Source of the DNA: Pyramidobacter sp. | Lineage (GTDB): Bacteria > Synergistota > Synergistia > Synergistales > Dethiosulfovibrionaceae | Direction: 5' to 3' | Assembly (NCBI GenBank): GCA_017940445.1 | Contig: JAGAYQ010000073.1 | Span: 1-8,834, forward strand | Length of the DNA stretch: 8,834 bases | Shown: piece after piece, positions 1 through 6,536 of the stretch | Numbering within the stretch: position 1 is the stretch's first letter | How the letters are laid out: every line of letters begins with the position of its first letter | Translations under genes and position numbers: made by a program | Notes under the pieces: generated by a model | The model's database searches: none | Told to the model about the DNA's origin: nothing | What the model saw: only the letters and a program-made list of their open reading frames with translations

Positions 1-1007
1 CTGTAAAAATGCTTGGCGCGGCCTTTGATCTGCGCCTCGATGCCCATTTCCTTGAGGCGGGCGTCGAGGATGCCCATCGCCTGATTGACCAGCTCTTCGC
101 GCTCGGGCAGGCGTTTTTTGACGCGGCGCTTGATGTCATAGTACATCGTCGGGTCGTAATACTTGAACGCTAGATCCTCGAGCGTGCGCTTCACCTGATA
201 GATGCCGAGGCGGTGCGCCAGCGGCGCGTAGATCTCAAGCGTCTCCTTGGCGATGCGCTGCTGCTTGTCGCGCCTCAGGGCGCCGAGGCTGCGCATATTG
301 TGCGTGCGGTCGGCCAGCTTGATGAGCACGACGCGGATGTCCTTGGCCATGACGAGGAACATCTTGCGCAGGTTTTCTGCCTGATAGTCCTCGAACGACT
401 TGAACTGCAGCTTTCCCAGCTTTGTGACGCCGTCGACGAGCATCTCGACGACGGGGCCGAACTTGGCTTTCATCTCGCCGCCGGAGATCTCCGTGTCTTC
501 CAGCACATCGTGAAGCAGCCCGGCCTGGAGCGTCGGCAGATCCATGCGCATATCGGCGAGGATCGAGGTGACGTAGACGGGGTGAATGATGTACGGCTCG
601 CCGGAGGCGCGCATCTGGTCGCCGTGCGCCTGCGCGGCGTACACGAGCGCTTCGCCGAGCGCTTTGAGATCGTCGACGCTCATGTAGCGCGACGCTTTGC
701 CCCAGAGCTCCTGCCAGGCAAAGTTCACGGTCACCGAACGCTGAGGCGCTGGAAGGCGGCCGATATAGCTGTCGCGAAGCATATTCAGTTCTTTTTTCGA
801 AGCCGCGCTCTCGTCCGCTTCCGCGGAACTGCTCTCAGCTCCGCCGTCAGGAACTGCAGGATTGACTCGCGTAACGGCAAATTTGAAGCGTTCATTTTCT
901 GGATGGCGCTGAGCTTCCGCAGCGCCCGGCAGCACCGGTGCCCCGAGACCGTTCTCGGCCTGTGCGTCCGCAGGCTGAGGCGCGGCTTTTTTCTCTGCCG
1001 TTGTCAT
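1..1007 (-). CDS. rel: Bifunctional (p)ppGpp synthetase/hydrolase, Rel/SpoT family (N-terminal part; 3' end outside window)
   Basis: Long Rel enzymes make and degrade the alarmone (p)ppGpp in the cytoplasm during the stringent response. The window holds 335 codons of the N-terminal part. Residues 1-95 are an Ala/Glu-rich, low-complexity extension. The HD hydrolase domain follows, with R133 before SGEPY, H142-P143, H166-D167, E170-D171-T172 and the KLADRTHN stretch (D233, N237). These metal-binding and catalytic positions are intact, unlike in the hydrolase-dead E. coli RelA, so hydrolase activity is predicted. The last visible residues (GRAKHFY) match the GRPKHFYSI entry to the synthetase domain. 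The synthetase core, TGS and ACT domains lie outside the window. The start is the ATG at 1007, chosen because a GGAGGTG ribosome site sits 7 nt upstream. It follows recJ by 48 nt and is probably in the same operon. The Bacillus-type order has apt between the two genes; it is absent here. Confidence 0.93.
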   Translation of the reverse strand, partial: MTTAEKKAAPQPADAQAENGLGAPVLPGAAEAQRHPENERFKFAVTRVNPAVPDGGAESSSAEADESAASKKELNMLRDSYIGRLPAPQRSVTVNFAWQELWGKASRYMSVDDLKALGEALVYAAQAHGDQMRASGEPYIIHPVYVTSILADMRMDLPTLQAGLLHDVLEDTEISGGEMKAKFGPVVEMLVDGVTKLGKLQFKSFEDYQAENLRKMFLVMAKDIRVVLIKLADRTHNMRSLGALRRDKQQRIAKETLEIYAPLAHRLGIYQVKRTLEDLAFKYYDPTMYYDIKRRVKKRLPEREELVNQAMGILDARLKEMGIEAQIKGRAKHFY

Positions 1008-1014
1008 GCTCTTA

Positions 1015-1021
1015 CACCTCC
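1015..1021 (-). promoter_or_regulatory. Strong ribosome binding site of rel
   Basis: On the minus strand this reads GGAGGTG, with a 7-nt spacer to the ATG at 1007. It supports the far-upstream start and therefore the long N-terminal extension of Rel. Internal ATGs exist at residues 76 and 109, but I see no comparable ribosome site that would make them preferable. Confidence 0.75.
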
Positions 1022-1055
1022 GAGGTCTCGTGTGATAAAAATGTATGACCGCCGC

Positions 1056-2732
1056 TTACGCGACGACGATGCCTTCGACGATGTACTGAAGGCTCACTCT
1101 TCCCTGCCAGAGGTTGGGTCTGGGCCGGTAGATCCAGCCGCGGATTCCTTCCGTGCGCCCGATCTGCTCAGCGCCGCCAAAGGCGAGCAGCGTGCCGCCG
1201 GAAGTGACCACACGCGAATGCAGTCCGTGACGGCCAAGAGGCGCATACGTCGTCCCCGGCTCGAACGGTGCGAAAAACACCGGCGCCGGGTTGCCGTTGC
1301 CGAAAGGTCCGATGCGAAGCACGTCGTTCCACGCACCGCCTGTGATCCGGCCCGGTTCGAACTCGATCACTTCTTCGCGGCTCCGCTCGGCATGAATGTT
1401 TTGCAGCAGTGAATTGAGCTCGCGCGAAAGCCGCGGCCACTTCATCTGATCGACGGAAAATCCGGCCGCGCTCTTGTGCCCGCCCCATGCTTCAAGAAGA
1501 TCGTCAAGACTTTTCAGAAGTTCGACGGCATTGGCCCCTTCAGGAACGCGAAGCGTGCCGCGGATGCCGCTGCCTGAAGGCGCCGCAAGAGCAAACGCCT
1601 TGTTATGCTCGCTGCAGAGGCGGCTGGCGATCGCGCTGAGGATGCCCACGGGCCAGCCTCCGTTGAACAGCACCTGGGCACTTTCGCCGTGCTCCAGCCC
1701 TTCGTTGATCGAAGCACAGATCGAAGACGAAAGATCACGGCGGCGGCGGTTCAGCTCGATCAGCTCATCGACGCTGCGCTGAAGCTCCTGCGCGCTTCCC
1801 TGTCCGGACAACACGTTGACGGCGACGTCCGCCACCTGCACGCGCCCCGCTGCGTTGAGACACGGGATGATGCGCATGGCGAGGAAATTCTCGTCGATCA
1901 TCGACTCCGAGTCGTTGGGACAGAGCGAGCGCATCAGCTCATGCAGACCGCGGCGCGGAGAGCGGCGCATCATCGCGATGCCCTCGCGCGTGATCGAGCG
2001 GTTCAGCGGCCCCAGAGGCATGCAGTCGGAAACCGTCGCCAGCGCCGCCAGCTGGATCAGCCCGGCCAATCTCCGCTCGGGCAGAATTCGCGACTGCCAC
2101 GCCCAGCACCACAGCACCGCCGTGGCGCACAGACGCTTGCTCTCGGCGTCGCCGTCAATCTGAGGGTTGATCAGCGTCTCAAGGCGCACCACTTCCCCCT
2201 CGGCCGCATGATGGTCGAAGATCAGGACGTTCATGCCCGCCGCGCGGGCCAGCTCGACCGCTTCCACGTCCTTGGAGCCGCAGTCGACCACGATCATCGT
2301 GTCAAACCCGTCGGCAATGATCCGCCGCATGTTGTCAGGATGCAGGCCATAGCCTTCGGAGCGGCGGTCGGGGATGTAATACACCACTGCCGCAGCGCCG
2401 CTTTCCTGCGCCAGCTCCAGCGCCATGACCGTCGACGAGACGCCGTCGACATCGTAATCGCCGTAGACAAACACCTTTTTTCCGGGCACCGCACGCGGCC
2501 ACAGCTGACGTACCGTCCCCGCAGCGCTTCCCAGATCGAGAGAATTCAGCTGCGCTCTCAGCCCCGGCGAATTCAGCATCTCCCTGCAGCGTTCCTCTTC
2601 GGAACCGCGGCTGTCGAGAACGGCCGCGGCCAGCTCCGAGCAGTCCAGCCTGCGGGCCAGATCGCGCGACCGCTCGCCCGGCTGGTATATTTGCAAATCA
2701 TTCAATGAACGCACAGGAATCAACAGCAACAA
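1056..2732 (-). CDS. recJ: Single-stranded-DNA-specific 5'-3' exonuclease RecJ
   Basis: RecJ degrades single-stranded DNA 5' to 3' in the RecF recombination pathway and in base-excision and mismatch repair. From the farthest start the protein is 558 residues, normal for the family. Visible DHH-family motifs are GDYDVDGVSST (91-101), VVDCGS (148-153), the DHH triad (173-175) and SDCMPL (235-240). These are followed by CLNAAGR (291-297), the DHHA1 glycine motif GGHKSAAGF (417-425) and the C-terminal OB-domain motif GPFGNGNPAPVFF (475-487). All expected metal ligands appear present. The start is uncertain: TTG codons occur at 2732, 2729 and 2723, CTG at 2726 and GTG at 2714. The GGAAGGA site at 2734-2740 is only 1 nt from the first, so 2729 (4 nt) or 2723 (10 nt) is more likely. 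It lies 42 nt after lapA and 48 nt before rel, probably in one transcript. Confidence 0.95.
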   Translation of the reverse strand: MLLLIPVRSLNDLQIYQPGERSRDLARRLDCSELAAAVLDSRGSEEERCREMLNSPGLRAQLNSLDLGSAAGTVRQLWPRAVPGKKVFVYGDYDVDGVSSTVMALELAQESGAAAVVYYIPDRRSEGYGLHPDNMRRIIADGFDTMIVVDCGSKDVEAVELARAAGMNVLIFDHHAAEGEVVRLETLINPQIDGDAESKRLCATAVLWCWAWQSRILPERRLAGLIQLAALATVSDCMPLGPLNRSITREGIAMMRRSPRRGLHELMRSLCPNDSESMIDENFLAMRIIPCLNAAGRVQVADVAVNVLSGQGSAQELQRSVDELIELNRRRRDLSSSICASINEGLEHGESAQVLFNGGWPVGILSAIASRLCSEHNKAFALAAPSGSGIRGTLRVPEGANAVELLKSLDDLLEAWGGHKSAAGFSVDQMKWPRLSRELNSLLQNIHAERSREEVIEFEPGRITGGAWNDVLRIGPFGNGNPAPVFFAPFEPGTTYAPLGRHGLHSRVVTSGGTLLAFGGAEQIGRTEGIRGWIYRPRPNLWQGRVSLQYIVEGIVVA

Positions 2733-2733
2733 G

Positions 2734-2740
2734 TCCTTCC
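2734..2740 (-). promoter_or_regulatory. Ribosome binding site of recJ, bearing on start choice
   Basis: The minus-strand sequence is GGAAGGA. The spacer to the TTG at 2732 is only 1 nt, which is too short. TTG at 2729 has 4 nt, CTG at 2726 has 7 nt and TTG at 2723 has 10 nt. The encoded N-terminus therefore probably begins one to three residues inside the longest reading frame, at a non-ATG codon. Confidence 0.5.
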
Positions 2741-2774
2741 CGAAACAAAACTCTCTGCACGCATCACGCCGCTC

Positions 2775-3116
2775 TTAGAGCGACGTGCCGTTTTCGATGA
2801 ACGTGATTTCCTCCTGCGAAGCTCCGGCAGCCTTCATCGCCGCCAGCAGTGCATCGCGCTCCTTTTCGAGAGCAGCGATGCGCCGCTTGCCGCGTTCGAT
2901 CTCGCGGCGGCTGCGGAACAAAGCCTCCCATGAAGCGGCCATCGAGATCAGCCACATCAGGAGGATCCCAAATGAGAACAGAAACACTTCCCACAGTCCC
3001 TGCGGCAACGCAAAATCCCAGGCGAGGAAACGCACCGCCAGGATCTCCTGATTCTGCACGGCAAACGTCGCCGCCAGGATCGCCACCAGTCCCAGACCGA
3101 TCCCATAACTCTTCAT
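2775..3116 (-). CDS. LapA-domain (DUF1049) small membrane protein
   Basis: This 113-residue protein has two hydrophobic segments (about 4-21 and 40-61) joined by a short loop. A charged, Lys/Arg/Glu-rich helix with coiled-coil character follows (about 64-97), then a short polar tail. The FAVQNQEILAVRF...LPQG stretch between the membrane segments is typical of the LapA/DUF1049 family, related to E. coli LapA, which acts with LapB in controlling lipopolysaccharide synthesis. No lapB-like tetratricopeptide gene is visible, so that role cannot be assumed. A homologous small gene next to recJ (yrvD in Bacillus, from memory) suggests an old association of unknown meaning. The reading frame extends upstream to 3188. 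I chose the ATG at 3116 because GGAGG lies 8 nt before it and the membrane segment starts immediately after. It is the first gene after the proposed promoter. Confidence 0.82.
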   Translation of the reverse strand: MKSYGIGLGLVAILAATFAVQNQEILAVRFLAWDFALPQGLWEVFLFSFGILLMWLISMAASWEALFRSRREIERGKRRIAALEKERDALLAAMKAAGASQEEITFIENGTSL

Positions 3117-3124
3117 CAAAGACG

Positions 3125-3130
3125 CCTCCC
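3125..3130 (-). promoter_or_regulatory. Ribosome binding site fixing the lapA-like start
   Basis: The minus-strand sequence is GGGAGG, 8 nt before the ATG at 3116. It favours the 113-residue protein over the 137-residue frame opened at 3188, whose extra 24 residues lack such a site. Confidence 0.7.
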
Positions 3131-3208
3131 TCAGGAACGCAGCAGCCGAAAACAAACAGAAAAAAATCTTTCCGGCGTCAAGACACAATTACGGATAATA
3201 CTTCTCTT

Positions 3209-3236
3209 ATTCTACCAGATTTTTGCGCTTACAACC
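3209..3236 (-). promoter_or_regulatory. Putative extended -10 promoter for the lapA-recJ-rel transcript
   Basis: On the minus strand, TGG followed by TAGAAT (3209-3217) matches an extended -10 element (TGn plus 5 of 6 of TATAAT). The -35 region is weak: GGTTGT lies at a 16-nt spacing (3231-3236), and TTGTAA at only 14 nt. Predicted transcription would start near 3202, giving a leader of about 85 nt before the ATG at 3116. The surrounding non-coding stretch (3117-3350) is clearly richer in A+T than the neighbouring genes, as expected for a promoter region, and it follows a terminator. I see no operator palindrome, riboswitch or RNA gene in it. Confidence 0.42.
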
Positions 3237-3350
3237 GAGTCAGAATGATTTTTTCCTCAATTATTTTTGCTTAGTTCAGAAAAAGGCCGTTCAACGACAT
3301 GAACAGGATCATATGCGAGCAAAAAAGCCTCCGTAAAACTGAAATGCGCG

Positions 3351-3396
3351 AAAAAAACAGTCCGATGTTCCACGAGAAACATCGGACTGTTTTTTT
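3351..3396 (-). terminator. Rho-independent terminator after mutS2 (structurally bidirectional)
   Basis: A perfect inverted repeat of 19 nt per arm (3351-3369 and 3378-3396) encloses an 8-nt loop (3370-3377). The core stem is 12 bp (CAGTCCGATGTT), flanked by seven A on one side and seven T on the other. A transcript from either strand would therefore form a hairpin followed by a U tract. On the minus strand it begins 10 nt after the mutS2 stop codon and separates that operon from the lapA-recJ-rel transcript. No plus-strand gene ends here, so the bidirectional form may also block antisense transcription. Confidence 0.93.
3366..3381. other. parS-like 16-mer in terminator loop and inner stem (speculative)
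   Basis: The plus strand reads TGTTCCACGAGAAACA. This matches the chromosomal ParB-binding consensus TGTTNCACGTGAAACA at all but one position (A instead of T at position 10). The outer four bases on each side form the top of the terminator stem. The mismatch breaks the central CACGTG, so binding may be weak or absent. Chance resemblance is a serious alternative. Confidence 0.2.
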
Positions 3397-3406
3397 CGTT
3401 TTTTGA

Positions 3407-5749
3407 TTATTTGAAGCGGACGATCGTCACGCCCCAGCCGCCTTCGTTGTGATCGCCAAGGCGGAAGTCGGCAACGTAGGGCAGCTTTTTGCACAGCTGA
3501 TGGACCAGCTTGCGCAGGATGCCCTCGCCGTGGCCGTGGATGACGCTCACTTCGCTGTATCCGGCGCGCATCGACTGATCAAGATAGCGCTCAACGAGCG
3601 GAAGCGCCTCGTCGGCCAGCATCCCGCGGATCATGATGGAGCTGGGCACGCCTTCGGGCCGGCGCACGATCGCGATCTCGTCGGCGCTCTTCATCTGCTT
3701 CGGCGCGGCGGTGAGCACCAGATTCTTCAGCGGCACCGTCAGACGGATCGCCCCGGCCTGGACCTCCGCGTTCTTGCCGTCGATCGCCACGATCTCGCCC
3801 TTCACGGCGCTGTCGCGCATCTTCACGGGGGAGCCGACGGCCAGCTGCGGAGCGGCGGGCTCGGCCTTGCGCGCTTCGATCTTCGACTGCTGCGCTGCAA
3901 GCTTGTCGCGAGTCCGGTCGATGCGCTCCTTGTGCTTGGCCATCTCACGGTGACCGGCTGACTTGGCCGCACCCTGGAGCGACTTGAGCAGCGATCTGGC
4001 ACGGGCTTCTGCCTCATCGAGGACCTGCTGCGACTGCCGCTCCGCTTTAAGGAGCATTTCATCGCGCTTCTGCTCGCTCACCGACTGCCGTTCTTCAAGT
4101 TTGCGCCGCTGCTCGGCCAGGCGCTGCTTTTCAGCAGCCAGCTCACGCGACAGCTTTTCGACAGCCACGCGCTTTTCCTGGAGCTGACCGATCAGCCGCT
4201 CGACGTTCAGCTCATCGGAGTTGAGCGTCTTTTCAGCTTCGTCAAGGATGCGCGAGGGCATGCCGTAGCGTTTGGCGATCGCCAGAGCGTTGCTCTGACC
4301 CGGGATGCCGACGAGCAGGTGATACGTGGGGCTGAGCGTCTTCATGTCAAAGTCGACGCAGGCGGCCTCTACGCGCGGCGTGGTCGTGGCGAAGCGCTTG
4401 ATGGGGTTGTGGTGCGTCGTCGCCAGCACCATCGTGCCGCGGCGCAGAAACTCCTGAAGCACCGCGATGCCGAGCGCCGCACCTTCCTGCGGGTCGGTGC
4501 CCGCCCCCAGTTCGTCGAGCAGGACGAGTGAACGGGAATCAGCTTCTTCCAGCATCTGCACGATGCGCTTAAGGTGCGAGCTGAACGTGGAAAGGCTCTG
4601 TTCGATGCTCTGCTCGTCGCCGATGTCGGCATGGATGGACGACAGCCAGCCCACGCTCGAACCGTCGGCGGCCGGCACGGGGAATCCGCACCAGGCCAGA
4701 AAGAGCGCAATGGCGCTCGTTTTCAGCGTCACCGTCTTGCCGCCGGTGTTCGGACCGGTGACGACGAGCGCGCGAAAGTCACGGCCGCAGTACACATCGA
4801 TCGGCACGGCCTTTTCACCGATAAGCGGATGTCGCACGCCGTAAAAGCAGAATTCGGATTTCTGCACCAGTTCTGGCAGCCGCCATTTCTGACGCGTCAT
4901 CAGCTCGTCCATGCAGAAAAACACGTCGAGCCGCGCCAGAGCTGTCTCCGCTTCGAGGATCGCGCTCGTGCGGGCCAGCACGGTCTGCGTCAGCTCGCCG
5001 AAAATGCGGCGTTCTTCCTGCCGCTGCTGTTCGAGCAGCGCAGCGATGCGGTTGTTGCTGGCGACAAGCGCGTGCGGCTCCATATAGACTGAGCTGCCCG
5101 AAGCCGACTTATCGGTGACGATGCCGGGGAATCGGTTGACACAGCTCTGCTTGACGAGCACGGCAAAGCGGCCGCCGCGCAGCGAGAGCACGCGTTCCTG
5201 GAGCATGCTGCTGTGCGAGCCGCTGAGGAAACTGTTGCCGATACGCCGCGCGTCAGCGCGCTTGACCGTCAGTTCTTCGCGGATGGCGCGCAGCTGTGCC
5301 GAAGCGCCGTCAGCCAGCGTCCCGTCGCTGTTGAGCACCGACAGCGCTTTGAGCTCGTCGGAGAACTCGCGCAGGCTTGTGTAAAACCACGCCAGCGGCG
5401 GGAACTTTTCCCGCGCTTTCTGAGCACAAGCGCGCACCTCCATCGCCAGCGCCAGCAGCGTCTTGATCCTGAGCAGCTCCTCGCCCAGCATCAGACCGGT
5501 GTGACGGGCTTCTTCGAGCGTATCGGCCACAGGCTGGACGGAATCCTTCCAGGGGAATTCGCCGCCGCCTTCAACAAATCCTAAATAAGCCGCCAGCAGA
5601 TTCTGGCGGCTCATCAGGCTTTCCATATCAGCGGCAGGCTCGATCTGAGCGAGCGCGTTTTTGCCCAGGTCGCTTCGAGCGTTCTGGGCCATCAGGCGCA
5701 GAACTTCGTCGATCTCGAGCGAAGCACGCGCCTCTTTGCTGATTTTCAT
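3407..5749 (-). CDS. mutS2: MutS2, MutS-like ATPase with C-terminal Smr domain
   Basis: MutS2 proteins lack the mismatch-recognition domain of MutS. They have been tied to suppression of homologous recombination and, in Bacillus, to rescue of collided ribosomes. The protein is 780 residues, normal for the family. Residues 1-300 form the core/lever region. The ATPase has Walker A GPNTGGKT (332-339), signature STFSSHL (387-393), Walker B LVLLDELGAGTDP (408-420) and a TTHH switch (444-447). A long charged coiled coil covers about 510-595, a KOW/SH3-like segment about 635-680, and the Smr domain about 703-780 with HGHGEG (738-743). The Smr LDLRG motif is replaced by IMIRG (705-709), losing the acidic residue linked to nuclease activity. 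The ATG at 5749 lies 14 nt after the cvpA stop, with a weak GGTGAT site before it. The gene closes the operon and is followed by a strong terminator. Confidence 0.96.
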   Translation of the reverse strand: MKISKEARASLEIDEVLRLMAQNARSDLGKNALAQIEPAADMESLMSRQNLLAAYLGFVEGGGEFPWKDSVQPVADTLEEARHTGLMLGEELLRIKTLLALAMEVRACAQKAREKFPPLAWFYTSLREFSDELKALSVLNSDGTLADGASAQLRAIREELTVKRADARRIGNSFLSGSHSSMLQERVLSLRGGRFAVLVKQSCVNRFPGIVTDKSASGSSVYMEPHALVASNNRIAALLEQQRQEERRIFGELTQTVLARTSAILEAETALARLDVFFCMDELMTRQKWRLPELVQKSEFCFYGVRHPLIGEKAVPIDVYCGRDFRALVVTGPNTGGKTVTLKTSAIALFLAWCGFPVPAADGSSVGWLSSIHADIGDEQSIEQSLSTFSSHLKRIVQMLEEADSRSLVLLDELGAGTDPQEGAALGIAVLQEFLRRGTMVLATTHHNPIKRFATTTPRVEAACVDFDMKTLSPTYHLLVGIPGQSNALAIAKRYGMPSRILDEAEKTLNSDELNVERLIGQLQEKRVAVEKLSRELAAEKQRLAEQRRKLEERQSVSEQKRDEMLLKAERQSQQVLDEAEARARSLLKSLQGAAKSAGHREMAKHKERIDRTRDKLAAQQSKIEARKAEPAAPQLAVGSPVKMRDSAVKGEIVAIDGKNAEVQAGAIRLTVPLKNLVLTAAPKQMKSADEIAIVRRPEGVPSSIMIRGMLADEALPLVERYLDQSMRAGYSEVSVIHGHGEGILRKLVHQLCKKLPYVADFRLGDHNEGGWGVTIVRFK

Positions 5750-5763
5750 CGGATCACCAACTG

Positions 5764-6264
5764 TCAGACTTTTTTCGGGAAGACTTCGTCAATATACTGT
5801 TCGACGTGCGGCAGCAGGCCGTTGACGATGACAGCGACGCGGCTTTCCCTGAGGAATTCCACCGGCAGGAAGCGCTGCGCCCGCGAGAGCACCACGACGA
5901 CCAGCGTCACGATCGCCGCGCCCTTGACGGCGCCGACGAGCATGCCGCACATCCGGTCAAGCGAGCCGAGAGAGGCCATCGACAGAATAGCCGAAAACAG
6001 CTTGCCGATCAGTGAGCAGACGACGCAGACGGCGAAGAAGATCAGGGCAATGGCGATGATGCGCGACAGCGACGGATTGAGGAAGCCGAACCACCCGCGC
6101 AGCATCGCGTCGGCAGCGTCAGCATAGTGGAAGCCGAAATACAGACCGGAGATGATGCCGACCAGAGAAAACAGCTCGTTGAAAAAGCCGCGGAAGATCC
6201 CCTTTACGGCAAAGTACACCACGATAAGCACCATGGCGAGATCAAACACGTCGACGAGATTCAT
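5764..6264 (-). CDS. cvpA: CvpA family integral membrane protein
   Basis: This 166-residue protein has four predicted membrane segments (about 7-25, 29-49, 67-88 and 106-127). The family-typical LDRMCGMLVGAVKG stretch (102-115) overlaps the last one, and a short soluble tail follows. CvpA was named for its requirement in colicin V production. Homologues are widespread and their general role is not settled, though envelope functions have been proposed. The Bacillus homologue (yshB) sits in the same place, between zapA and the polX-mutS2 pair, and here polX is missing. The start is the ATG at 6264, whose ATGA overlaps the stop of the ZapA-like gene. GGAGGAG (6272-6278) lies 7 nt upstream, inside that gene. 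Translational coupling is likely. The family call is strong; the function is not known. Confidence 0.9.
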   Translation of the reverse strand: MNLVDVFDLAMVLIVVYFAVKGIFRGFFNELFSLVGIISGLYFGFHYADAADAMLRGWFGFLNPSLSRIIAIALIFFAVCVVCSLIGKLFSAILSMASLGSLDRMCGMLVGAVKGAAIVTLVVVVLSRAQRFLPVEFLRESRVAVIVNGLLPHVEQYIDEVFPKKV

Positions 6265-6536
6265 CGTCTGTCTCCTCCGCTTTCGCCCGTCACTGCGGGG
6301 AACTGATATTTCTCAAGCAGCAGGCTGAGCTTTTCCTCAGCCTGCTGAAGTTTGTACGCCATGACCATCCAGCCGAGAACAAGGCGCTTTTCATGATCGC
6401 TTGCGGGAGCGAGGTGCCTGTAAAGATTCTGGCACATCGCCTCGACCTTGCCGAACTGCTCGCGGTCGAGCGTCGTGTCGAGGTTGTAGCTCTTCGAGCC
6501 CAGCGTGATCCGCGCTTCGCGGGCCTGTTCGCGCAT
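6261..6536 (-). CDS. zapA: ZapA-like cell division protein
   Basis: ZapA proteins bind FtsZ, bundle its filaments and stabilise the division ring. This 91-residue protein opens with a short two-strand segment (about 8-19, ARITLGSKSYNL), matching the ZapA pattern of a glycine-turn hairpin. A helix and a long C-terminal helix follow (about 48-78, from HEKRLVLGWMVMAYKL to LLLEKY) and could form the usual antiparallel coiled coil. The length fits the family, but sequence similarity is modest, so part of the call rests on its position between pheT and cvpA, as in Bacillus. The start ATG at 6536 shares a base with the upstream stop (TGATG). Only a weak GGCGG/GCAGG tract precedes it, so expression probably depends on translational coupling to the upstream coiled-coil gene. 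The stop overlaps cvpA by four bases. Confidence 0.62.
   Translation of the reverse strand: MREQAREARITLGSKSYNLDTTLDREQFGKVEAMCQNLYRHLAPASDHEKRLVLGWMVMAYKLQQAEEKLSLLLEKYQFPAVTGESGGDRR

Noticed and set aside
1008..1055. A possible separate rel promoter or attenuator in the recJ-rel gap.
   Set aside because: The 48-nt gap has a short AT-rich patch but no paired -35/-10 and no hairpin followed by a T tract that I can see.
213..1412. A 399-codon plus-strand open frame across the rel and recJ ends.
   Set aside because: It is antisense to rel and recJ, which have full catalytic motifs. Its product is Arg/His-rich with no recognisable domain, typical of a shadow frame in GC-rich DNA.
1605..2708. 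A 367-codon plus-strand open frame opposite recJ.
   Set aside because: Its composition (very rich in Arg, His and Gln) and exact overlap with the RecJ coding region mark it as an antisense shadow; there is no ribosome site or family motif.
3117..3188. A 24-residue N-terminal extension of the LapA-like protein.
   Set aside because: The ATG at 3116 has a well-spaced GGAGG and starts immediately before the first membrane segment; the upstream start has no such support.
3195..3200. A second -10-like hexamer (TATTAT on the minus strand) in the lapA leader.
   Set aside because: No -35-like sequence lies 16-18 nt upstream and there is no extended -10 TGn. The TGG-TAGAAT just upstream is a better candidate.
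3117..3350. A possible RNA gene or riboswitch in the intergenic region.
   Set aside because: I found no cloverleaf, no strong long-range pairing apart from the terminator, and no recognisable riboswitch core; A+T richness is explained by a promoter region.
3299..3406. A 35-codon plus-strand frame reading through the mutS2 terminator.
   Set aside because: It depends on the terminator inverted repeat for its coding sequence, has no good ribosome site, and ends in phenylalanines encoded by the T tract.
4574..5092. A 172-codon plus-strand open frame opposite the MutS2 core.
   Set aside because: Antisense to the conserved Walker A region of MutS2, with no domain and no supporting start signal.
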